A stretch of DNA of 64,000 nucleotides from Myotis daubentonii. Its lineage: Eukaryota > Chordata > Mammalia > Chiroptera > Vespertilionidae. Shown one piece after another: positions 1-10,875 of this stretch (within the stretch, counting starts at the first letter, position 1; each line of letters opens with the position of its first letter). The position numbers and the translations under genes were made by a program. The stretch spans positions 1,364,001 to 1,428,000 of the forward strand of contig NC_081853.1 of assembly GCF_963259705.1 (NCBI RefSeq), in the 5' to 3' direction. The notes beneath the pieces are model-generated. The model had not been told where the DNA came from, ran no database searches, and worked only from the letters and a program-made list of their open reading frames with translations.

Positions 1-85
1 GAACTGGGTGGAGGGGAGTTATGGTGGGAAAAAAGAGTAACTAATGTAATAATCTGAACAATAAAGATTTAATTGAAAAAAAAGT
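1..85 (+). mobile_element. 3' tail of a HAL1-like LINE
   Basis: The first bases closely match the end of the HAL1 element at 8240-8334: a G-rich tract, then 'aataatctgaacaataaag' and a poly-A run. The window therefore opens inside the 3' tail of a second copy of that family. Only the tail is visible. Confidence 0.7.
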
Positions 86-118
86 TAAAGATACAGAGAT
101 AAACTTAAAAATAGAGAA

Positions 119-325
119 AGCCTGTCTGTCATGGCTCAGTAGTTGAGCATTGACCTATGAACTAGGAAGTCACAGTTCAATTCCCGGTCGGGGTGCATGC
201 CCAGGTTGCAGGCTCAATCCATGTGGGGTGTGTAGGAAGTGGCCAACCTATGATTCTCTCTCATCATTGATTCTCTCTCTCCCTCTCTGTTCCTCTCTGA
301 AATCAATAAAAATATATTTAAAAAA
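119..325 (+). mobile_element. Ves-type tRNA-derived SINE
   Basis: Has the Ves layout: a diverged tRNA-like head with A-box-like 'tggctcag' and B-box-like 'ggttcaattccc', a pyrimidine-rich CT tract, then 'aaatcaataaaaatat' and poly-A. Related AAATAGA-type sequence on both sides suggests a target duplication. It separates the HAL1 tail from older L1 sequence. Confidence 0.75.
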
Positions 326-1130
326 ATAGAAAGTGAAAATCAGTTAGGTGTCTACACATGTTCCCATAAGACAGTCAGCTGATTTCTCAAGAGAAACTTT
401 TCAGGTCAGAAGAGATTGACATGAAATATTCAAAGTGATGAAAAGCAAGGACCTACAACCAAAATTGTTCACTCAGCAAGGCTATCATTTAGAATGAAAG
501 GGAAAATAAAGAGTTTCCCAGAAAAGGAAACACTAAAGGAGTTTATCACCACTCAACCAGTATTACAAGAAATGCTAAAGGGACTTATTTAAGTAGAAAA
601 GAAAAGATCAAAAAATTAGTAAGAAAATATAGGAAAGAAAATAATGCTCATTAACAAAGGCAAACAACTAAAAGCAGTGGATCAACCAACTATAAGGATA
701 CTACAAAGGCTAAAAGGCAAAAGTAGAAAGGTCATGTGAAATTAAAATAATAAACCAAGGGATAGACACAAACACACACTGACAAAAGAAGTAAGAAAGA
801 ATGACAAAAAGATAAAAGTGGAGGGAATGAGTAAATAATGTATTAACTTTAGATGGTGTTAAAACATAAGCCACCATCAACTTAAAATATACTGCTATAA
901 ACATAGCTTGGTATACAGAAAGTACATGATAACCACAAACCAAAAGCTACAAGAGATATACAAGAAATAAAGAAAAAGGAATCCAAACACGGTACAGACA
1001 GTCATCACACACAAGAGAGCAAGAGAGTAGGAAAGTAACAAAGAAGACCTACAAAAACAATCAGAAAACAATTCGCAAAATGGCACTAACTACATACCTA
1101 TCAATTATTATTTTAAAAGTATATCAGCCC

Positions 1131-1345
1131 AGCCCTAGCTGGTTTGGCTCAGTGGATAGAGCGTCGGCCTGCTGACTAAAGGGTCCCAGGTTTGATTCGG
1201 GCCAGGTTGCGGGCTCAATCCCCCCCGCCCCAGTAGGGGGCATTCTGGAGGCAGCTGATCCATGGTTCTCTCTCATCATTGATGTTTCTATCTCTCTCTC
1301 TCTGCCTCTCCTTTCCTCCCTGAAATTAATAAAAAAAAGTTTTTT
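1131..1345 (+). mobile_element. Ves SINE
   Basis: Typical Ves SINE: A box in 'ggtttggctcagtggatag', B-box region 'ggtttgattcgg', CT tract, and an AAATTAATAAAAAAA tail. It sits in the old L1 fragment between ORF1 and ORF2 sequence. Confidence 0.85.
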
Positions 1346-1409
1346 AAAAATTTAAACGGACTGAATGCTCCAATCCAAAGACACAGGGTGGCTGAATGGA
1401 TTAAAGAAT

Positions 1410-1721
1410 TGAAGCAGGGGGTCTCTCGGGGGTGAGGATGACGGAGCCCCAACACAGTAGGGCATCTGCAGGCACGACTCCGGAGACCATGTTCAGTGAT
1501 GCAGATCCGTTTTATTGTGGAACTACAGGGGTATATATAGCATGACGGGACCAATCAGAGGGAGACACGTTGCTACAGGCGACCAATGGCTGAAAGGCTG
1601 GGGTACTGTGCACGTGGCTCAGAGGGCGTTGCTACTTCCTGGTGTGCCGAGGAAGCGCGTCATGGTGAAGTGTGCTCACACCATTGCATCAGCTGCAGTG
1701 CTGAGACATACTTCCCGTACA
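1410..1721 (-). mobile_element. Solo LTR, class II (ERVK-like), 312 bp
   Basis: Begins TG and ends CA, and is flanked by a perfect 6-bp duplication AAGAAT (1404-1409 and 1722-1727). Six base pairs is the usual class II target size. On the minus strand it has a TATA-like run (about 1532-1539) and an AATAAA signal (1511-1516). No internal viral genes remain, so it is a recombination-derived solo LTR inside the old L1 fragment. Confidence 0.75.
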
Positions 1722-3412
1722 AAGAATAAAACCCAGAGTTTGGTCCCAGGAATATCAGGACGATGGCGGCTGGCAGGAGGGATAGGAAGCGAGTGAGTGA
1801 GGGGATGAATGGAGAGTGTGTGGATGTGTGTGGTGTGAGTGAGTGAGTGAGGGAGGGACAGTTAAATCCGGCAGGAGCAGCAGAGGCTGGCAGACCAGGC
1901 TGTCTGGGACAAGGAGAGACTACCATTGCTGCAGCACTCCCTGGACTGCGGGACGGAGTCCACGCCATCTTAAAGGGGAGAGCGGCCTCTTCCAGGAACT
2001 CAGCAGCACCACCACCCAGACAGGCCTGGGATACTGCCCTCGACCCAGCAGCCACTCCAGCCCAAATCCTGCAGCCCACCCGCAGACTCTGGGACTCTGT
2101 GCCAAAAGAGCAACGTGCCACCCGCAGCAGTAAGTGCAGCCTCCCCCTCCTCAGCGGCAGACCTTCCACATTGCCTGCTCGCTTGCATTCCTGCGTCCAG
2201 CGCGCAGGTCTCCGAGGCACACCACTCCATGGACTCCCCTTAGGAGTCACTGGGAGACTCAGCTGGGTGTAATTTTGTACAGACACAAAATCAGTGCCAC
2301 TCAGTAGAAATTCTGAATTCCCTCTGCCTGAATAACTGCCCCACACACCCAGCTGCGCAACTTACTCGCCAGGGCCCCTCAGAGTGTGTCCGAGCTCAGC
2401 GCTGGGAATTGCACCTGCGAACTGCACCGCCCCAGTTGCTCACTCCCCCTCAGCCCATCTATCCACAGGGCACTTTGGTGAAGCCGTGGTGAGCCTCTGC
2501 TGGGTCCAATCTTGGACTAATAGGGACGCACTCCCCTGGGCAGTAGAAATTCAGAATTCACCCATCCTGGATACCTGCCCAAAGCATGCCAGGGCCCTTC
2601 AGAGTGGTTCAGTGCGCCTGCGCTAGCAAACTCACTGAGGGTGCTCCTGTGTGCCACTATGGGGAACGCGAGGATATCTACCACAAGTGCACCAGAAAAA
2701 TCTGAGTTTCCCCACCCCACAGCTGCAGAACTCTGGACACTACAGTTGCATGCTTTTCCAGCATGCAGGTCTCCCAAGACCACCGCTCCACAGGCAGCCC
2801 GGGGGCCCCGCTGCGAGCCCTGCTGGTCATGCACATAAACAAACAGGGGTGCACTGCTGGGCTATAGAAATGCTGAATTCCCTCTTCTGGGATACCTGCC
2901 CACAGACACTGCAATCCAGTGGCTTCAGTGCCAGGGCCCTTCAGTACACCCTGCTGGCAAACACACCACAGGTGCCTCTGTGAGCTGCTGCTGGAATTGT
3001 GTGTATCCAACCACAGAGGCAGCAGCAAAAGCTGAGTCTACCCACCCCACAATGACAGCACTCTGGACACCACAGTCACGCTTTGCCAGAACACAGGCTC
3101 TCTGAGCCCCACTACCCCAATAGACAGTTCCTGGGGGCCACTGTGAGTCCCTGTGGGGCACGCATGATTTCAATCAAGGGCACAAGACAGCAAAAATTGG
3201 AACACCCCCTCCACAGCTGCTGACTTCCAGACAGCTCAGTTGCGCCTTTCCAGCTCACAAGCCTACATCAAGAGAACTCAAATAGCCCAAGTAGGGAGCT
3301 ACACTAGACTACCAAGCCCAGGAGACCTGAGAGGTCACACCAGCAGCACCACACCCAAAAGAAACTGGGTAGCAAAGCAATCGGAGCTACAATTAAAACA
3401 TTAGAGCAAAAC

Positions 3413-4282
3413 ATGGGAAGACAAAAAAGCAACCCACAAAGGAAAGAAAAAGAGGAGTCACCAGAAAGGGGTTTAAATGAAATTGAGGCTAGCAACATAT
3501 CAGAGAAAGAATTCAGAGTAATGGTTATAAGGATGCTCAAACGGCTGGATCCCAACTCAATGAGAATTATAAGGAGCTGAATGAGAATGTCACCAACATG
3601 AAAAGGAACCAAGAGGAAATGAAGAACGACATAGGTGCAATAAAGAACACAATGGAAGGCTTAAACAGCAGACTAGCGAATTAGAAGACAAAATAGGAAA
3701 GCACACAAACACAGGAACAACTGGAAAAAAAACTTAAAAAGCAAGAGGAGAGCCTAAGGGAGCTTTGGGACAATGCAAAACGAAACAACATTCGCTTAAT
3801 AGGGATACCAGAAGGAGAGGAGGAGAAGCAAGAAATAGAAAACCTGTTTGAAGAAATAATGACAGAAAACTTCCCTGATACTGGCAAGAAAAAAACTACA
3901 CAAGCCCAAGAAGCACATAGAGTGTCAAACAAGATGAACCCCAAAAGACCAATATCAAGACACATCATAATTAAATTGGCAAACACCAACAACAACCTAA
4001 GAATCTAAAAGGCTGCCAGAGAAAGACAAAAAGTTACCTACAAGGGATCTCCTATTAGAATATCAGCTGACTTCTCGACAGAAACACACCAGGCAAGAAG
4101 GGAATGGAATGAAAAATACAAAGTGATGCAAACAAAGGGACTGAATACAAGAATACTATACCCAGCAAGGCTATCATTCAAAATTGAAGGTGGAATCAGG
4201 AGCTTCACAGAAAAAAAAAGGGCTAAGAGAGTGTATTACCACCAAGCCAGCAATGCAAGAAATGCTAAAGGGACTGCTGTAA
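3413..4282 (+). pseudogene. L1 ORF1 remnant (RNA-binding chaperone), frameshifted
   Basis: ATG at 3413 opens a frame beginning MGRQKSNPQRKEKEE that breaks within about 55 codons. Later pieces show the ORF1 coiled-coil/RRM junction (around 3740-3850) and the C-terminal domain (around 4030-4280) in other frames, with an in-frame stop near 4005. The family protein coats L1 RNA as a trimer; this copy cannot make it. Confidence 0.8.
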
Positions 4283-6429
4283 AAAGAAGAAACAGAAAGA
4301 CAAGAAGAAACACAAACATTAAGAATAAAAATGACCACAAACAACTACTTTCCAATAATAACATTAAATGTAAATGGATTAAATGCTCCAATCAAAAGAC
4401 ACAGGGTAGCTGAATGGATAAGAAAACATGACCCATATATTTGCTGTCTGCAAGAGACCCACCTCAGAACAAAGGATTCACACAGACTGAGAGTGAAGGG
4501 ATGGAAACAAATTTTTCAGGCAAATGGAAATGAGAAAAAAGCTGGGTTGCGATACTTATATCTGACAAAATAGACCTCAAAGTAAAGGCCATAACAAGAG
4601 ATAAGGAAGGCCACTTCATAATACTAAAGGGAGCAATTCAACAAGAAGATATAACTCTGGTAAACATATATGCACCCAATACAGGAGCACCCAAATACAT
4701 AAAAAAACTCCTGGAAGATATCAAGGGAGAGATCAATAGCAATACAGTCATAGTAGGGGACTTTAATACCTCACTGACACCACTGGATAAATCCTCTAAA
4801 CAAAAAGTCAGCAAAGAAACAGCAATCCTAAATGACTCACTAGATCAGATGGACTTAATTGATATCTTCCGAATATTTCACCCCAAAGCTACAGAATACA
4901 CATTCTTCTCCAGTGCACATGGGACATTTTCAAAGATAGACCATATCATATATTAGGACACAGGCAAAGTGCCTTCAAATTCAAGAGAATAGAAATTGTA
5001 ACAAGCATCTTCTCAGATCACAATGGCATAAAATTAGGAATTAACTACAATAAAAACATTGAAAAAAAATCAAACACTTGGAGACTAAATAGCATGCTAT
5101 TAAGCAATGACTTGGTTACCAGAGAGATCAAAGAAGAAATAAAAAGCATCCTGGAAACAAATGACAATGAAAACACAACAATCCAAAATCTATGGGACAC
5201 AATGAAAGAAGTCCTGAGAGGGAAGTTCATAGCTCTACAGGCCAACCTCAAAAAAACAAGAAAAACTGGCAATAAATGAGCTAACCCTACAACTCAAAGA
5301 GTTAGAAACAGAACAACAAGAAAAGCCCACAGTATCCAGAAGGAAGGAAATAATAAAGATCAGAGCAGAAATAAACAACATAGAGACCAAAAAAAAAAAA
5401 ATACAAATGATCAATGAAACAAAGAGCTGGTTCTTTGAAAGGATTAACAAGATTGATGGACCTCTAGCCAGGCTCACCAAGAAACAAAGAGAGAGGATCC
5501 AAATAATCAAAATCACAAATGAAAGAGGTGAAGTAACAACTGACCCTACTGATATACAAAGGATTGTCAAAAAATCCTACGAACAACTCTACTCCAATAA
5601 ACTGGACAACCTCGATGAAATGGACACATTCCTAGAAAAATACAAGCTGACAAAACTCAAGCAGGAAGAATCAAAAAACCTGAATAGGCCAATAACTACT
5701 GATGAAATTGAAACAGTAATCAAAAAGCTTCCAGCAAACAAAAGCCCTGGACCAGATGGCTTCACAGGGGAGTTTTACCGAACATTCAAAGAAGAACTAA
5801 AGCCAATCCTTCTCAGACTATCCCAAAAAATTCAAGAGGAAGGCACACTTCCAAGCTCTGTCTATGAAGCCAGCATTACCCTAATCCCAAAACCAGATAA
5901 AGACACCACAAAGAAAGAGAATTACAGGCCAATATCCCTGATGAGCATAGATGCCAAAATCCTCAACAAAATTCTAGCAAACTGGATCCAGCATTACATT
6001 AGAAAGACCATACACCATGACCAGGTGGGATTTATTCCAGGAATGCAAGGCTGGTACAATATCCACAAATCAATAAACGTGATACATCACATAAACATGT
6101 TGAGAGACAAAAATCACATAATCATATTGATTGATGCAGAAAGGGCATTTGACAAAGTCCAACACCCTTTTCTGATAAAAACGCTCAGCAAAGTAGGAAT
6201 AGAGGGATCATACCTCAACATAATAAAAGCCTTATATGAAAAACCTACAGCCAACATCATACTCAATGAGAAAAAACTAAAACCATTTCCCTTAAGAACA
6301 GGAACAAGACAGGGATGCCCACTTTCACCACTCCTGTTCGACATAGTACTGGAAGTGCTAGCCAAAGCGATAAGACAAGAAGAAGAAATAAAAGGCATCA
6401 AGATTGGAAAAGAAGAAGTAAAATTGTCA

Positions 6430-8334
6430 GGAGAACCAAGATGGCGACATAGGTTAACGCCGGAGTTTGCTGCTTTGAACAACTACTTCAAAAGTGAAAC
6501 CAAAAAACGGAAGGGACATCACCCAGAACCACAGGAACGCTGGCTGAGTGGAAGTCCTACAACTAGGAGGAAAGAGAAACGCATACGGACACTCAGAGGA
6601 GGCGCAGTGCTGAAGTCAAATTCTGAGGTGCGGAGTGCGCGGAGCGGGCTGGCGGCGGAGGGCGCGGTTGGCATTTTCAATCGGGAGGGAGTCGCAGACT
6701 CTGAGCTCCAGATCCGGGCGGGTCTTTAGGGACCCAGACTCAAACGGGAGAATCGGGACTGTCTGGCTTCGGTCAGAGTGAGTGCAGCTTTCTCTCCGAG
6801 CTTTGCAGCGGGTGTTGGGACACAGAGAGGCAGAGCCCCTGGGGACAGGACTGAGAGCCGCCATAACTGCTCTCTCCGGCCCACCCTGTTGATCCTGTAG
6901 GACCCGCCCTGCCCACGCCCTGCACAGAGGCATTTGCCGGATAGCCTCAGGCAAAGGCTAGATTAGCACCTCTCTAGAGGACAGAAGTTCTCTCACTGCT
7001 GACACAGCTGATTCTCATAGCCACTTGGCCTGGAGGTCAAACCCTCCCTGGAATTAGCTACAACAATCAAGATTTATCTATAAGACTGCGAACAAAGACC
7101 ACTAGGGGGTGCACCAAGGAAGCATAACAAAATGCGGAGACAAAGAAACAGGACAAAATTGTCAATGGAAGAAATAGAGTTCAGAACCACACTTTTAAGG
7201 TCTCTCAAGAACTGTTTAGAAGCTGCCAATAAACTTAATGAGATCTACACGAAAACTAATAAGACCCTCGATCTTATATTGGGGAACCAACTAGAAATTA
7301 AGCACACACGGACTGAAATAACGAATATTATACAGACGCCCGACAGCAGACCAGAGGAGCGCAAGAATCAAGTCGATGATTTCAAATGCGAGGAAGCAAA
7401 AAACATCCAACTGGAAAAGCAAAATGAAAAAAGAATCCAAAAATGCGAGGATGGTGTAAGGAGCCTCTGGGACAGCTTCAAGCATACCAACATCCGAATT
7501 ATAGGGGTGCCAGAAGATGAGAGAGAGCAAGATATTGAAAACCTATTTGAAGAAATAATGACAGAAAACTTCCCCCACCTGGTGAAAGAAATGGACTTAC
7601 AGGTCCAAGAAGCGCGGAGAACCCCAAACAAAAGGAATCCAAAGAGGACCACACCAAGACACATCATAATTAAAATGCCAAGAGCAAAAGATAAAGAGAG
7701 AATCTTAAAAACAGCAAGAGAAAGAAACTCAGTTACCTACAAGGGAATACCCATACGACTGTCAGCTGATTTCTCAACAGAAACTTTGCAGGCCAGAAGG
7801 GAGTGGCAAGAAATATTCAAAGTGATGAATACCAAGAACCTACAACCAAGATTACTTTATCCAGCAAAGCTATCATTCAGAATTGAAGGTCAGATAAAGA
7901 GCTTCACAGATAAGGAAAAGCTAAAGGAGTTCATCACCACCAAACCAGGATTATATGAAATGCTGAAAGGTATCCTTTAAGAAGAGGAAGAGGAAGAAAA
8001 AGGTAAAGATACAAATTATGAACAACAAATATGCATCTATCAACAAGTGAATCTAAGAATCAAGTGAATAAATAATCTGATGAAAAGAATGAACTGTTGA
8101 TTATAATAGAATCAGGGACATAGAAAGTGAATGGACTGACTATTCTTGGGGGGGGGGAAAGGGGTGTGGGAGATGTGGGAAGAGACTGGACAAAAATCGT
8201 GCACCTATGGATGAGGACAGTGGGTGGGGAGTGAGGGCGGAGGGTGGGGCGGGAACTGGGAGGAGGGGAGTTATGGGGGGGAAAAAAAGGGAACAAATGT
8301 AATAATCTGAACAATAAAGATTTAATTTAAAAAA
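6430..8334 (+). mobile_element. Complete HAL1 ('half-L1') retrotransposon, 1.9 kb, flanked by 17-bp TSD
   Basis: An identical 17-bp duplication, AAGAAGTAAAATTGTCA, lies at 6413-6429 and 8335-8351. The element has a 0.7-kb leader starting with a YY1-type 'ccaagatggcg', one intact ORF1 (7132-7980), and then directly a 0.35-kb G-rich 3' tail with AATAAA and poly-A. No ORF2 follows. ORF1-only LINEs that borrow L1 enzymes are known as HAL1, including in bats. Sharp TSDs and an open frame suggest a fairly recent insertion. Confidence 0.85.
7132..7980 (+). CDS. Intact HAL1/L1 ORF1 protein, 282 aa
   Basis: Complete frame from ATG (context aacaaaATGc) to TAA. Residues 1-20 are basic and polar; about 50-117 are charged and likely coiled coil. 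About 118-212 form the L1 RRM, with an RNP2-like IRIIGVP (121-127) and an RNP1-like RHIIIKM (176-182). About 213-282 form the C-terminal domain, with REW and LLYPAKLSFRIEG. All ORF1p domains are present, although the protein is shorter than the 338-aa human L1 ORF1p because of a shorter N-terminal region. Role in the family: RNA-binding trimer and chaperone. No enzyme is encoded, so mobility would need L1 ORF2 from elsewhere. Whether it is expressed cannot be seen. Confidence 0.85.
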   Translation: MRRQRNRTKLSMEEIEFRTTLLRSLKNCLEAANKLNEIYTKTNKTLDLILGNQLEIKHTRTEITNIIQTPDSRPEERKNQVDDFKCEEAKNIQLEKQNEKRIQKCEDGVRSLWDSFKHTNIRIIGVPEDEREQDIENLFEEIMTENFPHLVKEMDLQVQEARRTPNKRNPKRTTPRHIIIKMPRAKDKERILKTARERNSVTYKGIPIRLSADFSTETLQARREWQEIFKVMNTKNLQPRLLYPAKLSFRIEGQIKSFTDKEKLKEFITTKPGLYEMLKGIL

Positions 8335-9309
8335 AAGAAGTAAAATTGTCATTATTTGCAGATGACATGATACTGTACTTAGAAAACCCTAAAGACTCCA
8401 TCAAAAAATTATTAGACTTAATAAGTGAATTTGTCAATGTAGCAGGATACAAAATTAACCCCAAGAAATCTAAGGCATTTCTATATGCCAACAGTGAACT
8501 TATAGGAAGAGAAATTAAAAAAACAATCCCATTTACCATTGCACTAAAAAAATTAAGATACCTAGGAATAAACTTAACTAAGGAGGTAAAAGACTTATAT
8601 GCAAAAAACTACAGGACACTGAAAAAAGAGATAGAGGAAGACATAAACAGATGGAAGGACATACTGTGTTCATGGATTGGTAGAATCAACATCATCAAAA
8701 TGTCCATACTACCGAAAGCAATCTATAGATTCAATGCACTCCCCATTAAAATACAAACAGCATATTTCACAGATCTAGAAAGAATGCTCCAAAAATTCAT
8801 CTGGAATAAAAAAAAAAAAAAAAAAAAAAACCTGAATAGCGGCTGCGATCCTGAGAAAGAAGAACAAAGTAGGAGGGATCTTAATACCAGATATCAAGCT
8901 GTATTACAAAGCCACTGTTCTCAAAACTGCCTGATACTGGCACGAGAACAGACATATAAACCAATGGAACAGAATAGAGAACCCAGAAATCGACCCAAAC
9001 CACTATGCTCAACTAATATTTGACAAAGGAGGCAAGAACATACAATGGAGTAAAGACAGTTTCTTCAATAAATGGTGCTGGGAAATGTGGTCAGACACAT
9101 GCAAAAAAAATGAAACAAGATCACCAACTTACACCGTACACAAAAATAAACTCAAAATGGATAAAGGACTTAAACCTAAGACAGGAAACTGTAAGATTAT
9201 TAGAGGAAACCACAGGTAGCAAAATCTCGGATATATGCCGAAGGAATTTCTTCATTGACACAGCTCCTAGGGCAATGGAAACTAAAGGGAAAATAAACAA
9301 ATGGGACTA

Positions 9310-10875
9310 TCCTATCTAATAATGGAGAAACATGGTAATTAGCCGTACCTCTGCTATCCTTCCCATTGGCTAATCAGGGCGATATGCAAATTAACTGCCA
9401 GCCAAGATGGCGGCAGGCAGCCAGGCAGCTTGAAGCGAACATGAGGCTTGCTTGCTTCAGTGATGGAGGACTCCAACGTTCCCCGCCTGCCGCTGCCGGC
9501 CTCTGAGCTTGCAGTTTGAAACATAGAAGCTAAACAAAACCCCAGAAACCTGCTTTCAGCCAGCCCGGATCTCAGAGCTGCAGTTGAAACAGGGTTTCGA
9601 TTATAGAACCCAAACAAACCAGATATCTGCTTTCAGCAGTGGAGGCCTAAGAGTTGGAGCCAAGCCTCAGAGCTAAAGCTGGCCCAGAATTAATAAAAAA
9701 GAAAAAAAGGAGCAGTTGGGAGCTTCAGTCACCCGCCAGCCTGAAAACAGCCCTCAGCCACTCACCCAGACTGGCAGGCACCCCAGTGGGGACCCCCACC
9801 CTGATCCAGGACACCCTTCAGGGCAAACCAGCCGGCCCCCACCCATGCACCAGGCCTCTATCCTATATAGTAAAAGGGTAATATGCCTCCCAGCACCGGG
9901 ATCAGCGGAGCCGAGAGGCCTCCCGGCACCGGGATCAGCGTGACAGGGGGCAGGGGTCAAACCCCCTGATCGCCCTGCAGCTCTGTGTGTGACAGGGGGC
10001 AGGGCCACAACCTCCCTATCCGCCCTGCTCTGTTCGTGACAGGGGAAGGTGCCCCAACCCTCTGATCAGCCCTGCTCTGTGCCTGATAGGGGGGAGCTTC
10101 CCAGCCCCCTGATTGCCCTGTGGCTCTGTGTGTGACAGGGTGCGGCGTCCCAACTCCCCCCCATGGGCCCTGCTCTGTGTGTGACGGGGTATAGCCATAA
10201 CCTCCCCATCAGCCCTGCCCTGAGTGTGACAGTGGTGGCGCCCAAACCCCCTGATCGGCCCTGCTATGTGGGTGATAGAGGGCGGCGCCCCAACCGCCCC
10301 CCACAGGCCCTGCTCTGTGTGTGACGGGGTAGAGCCATAACCTCCCCATCGGCCCTGCCCTGAGTGTGACAGGGGGGAGCTCCCCAACCCCCTGATCGAC
10401 CCTGCTCTGTGTGTGACAGAGTACGGAGCCCCAACCCCCCTGATGGGCCCTGCTCTGTGAGTGACTGGGGGCAGCGCCCCAACCCCCTGATTAGCCCTGC
10501 TCTGTGCATGACAGGGGGTGGTGCCGCAACCTCCCCATTGACCCTGCCTTGAGTGTGACAGGGGGCAGTGCCCCAACCCCCCAATCGGCCCTACCCTGAG
10601 CATGACTGAGGGTGGCATCGCAACCTCCCTATCAGCCCTGCTCTGTGCATGACAGAGGGCAGCGCCCCAACTCCCCAATCAGCCCTGCTCTGAGCCCGAC
10701 CAAAGGCTGCACCTAGGGATTGGGCCTGCCCTCTGCCACTGGGGAGTGGGTCTAAGTCAGCAGGTCATTCTCTCCCGAAGGGTCCCAGACTGTGAGAGGG
10801 CACAGGCCGGGCTGAGGGACCCCCTGTCCCCTCCCCCTCCCCGAGTGCACAAACTTTTGTGCACCGGGTCTCTAG
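9310..10875 (+). mobile_element. Non-autonomous Helitron (HeliBat-type), 1566 bp
   Basis: Starts TCCTATCTAATAATGG and ends with a GTGCA-type hairpin followed by CTAG. It is flanked by A (9309) and T (10876), the Helitron A|T target, with no target duplication. It interrupts L1 ORF2, which resumes directly at 10876. The inside holds a GC-rich minisatellite (about 9925-10690). No Rep/helicase gene is present. Confidence 0.9.
9925..10690. repeat. GC-rich minisatellite, period about 47-49 bp
   Basis: About 15 imperfect units, each containing GTGACAGGGG, then GCCCCAACCCCCTGATCGGC, then CCTGCTCTG. Successive GAC starts at 9991, 10038, 10085 and 10134 give the period. It lies inside the Helitron. 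Long open frames through it on the minus strand follow from the repeat and are not genes. Confidence 0.85.

Larger units (their letters stand above)
326..1737 (+). mobile_element. Old L1 fragment: ORF1 end to ORF2 start
   Basis: 330-590 matches the C-terminal end of L1 ORF1 (compare 7750-7980). 1350-1409 matches the start of ORF2, the 'NGLNAPI-RHRVAEWI' region. It is cut by a Ves SINE (1131-1345) and a solo LTR (1410-1721). After the LTR, ORF2 resumes for a few codons to about 1735, where the next L1 begins. No open frame survives. Confidence 0.7.

Noticed and set aside
5407..6729. 440-codon frame that might be one protein
   Set aside because: It is L1 ORF2 RT running by chance into the HAL1 leader after 6430; the TSD proves the junction.
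10016..10678. 220-codon minus-strand open frame with repeated motifs
   Set aside because: It lies wholly in the Helitron minisatellite; the open frame follows from the repeat composition. No start context, domain or codon signal.
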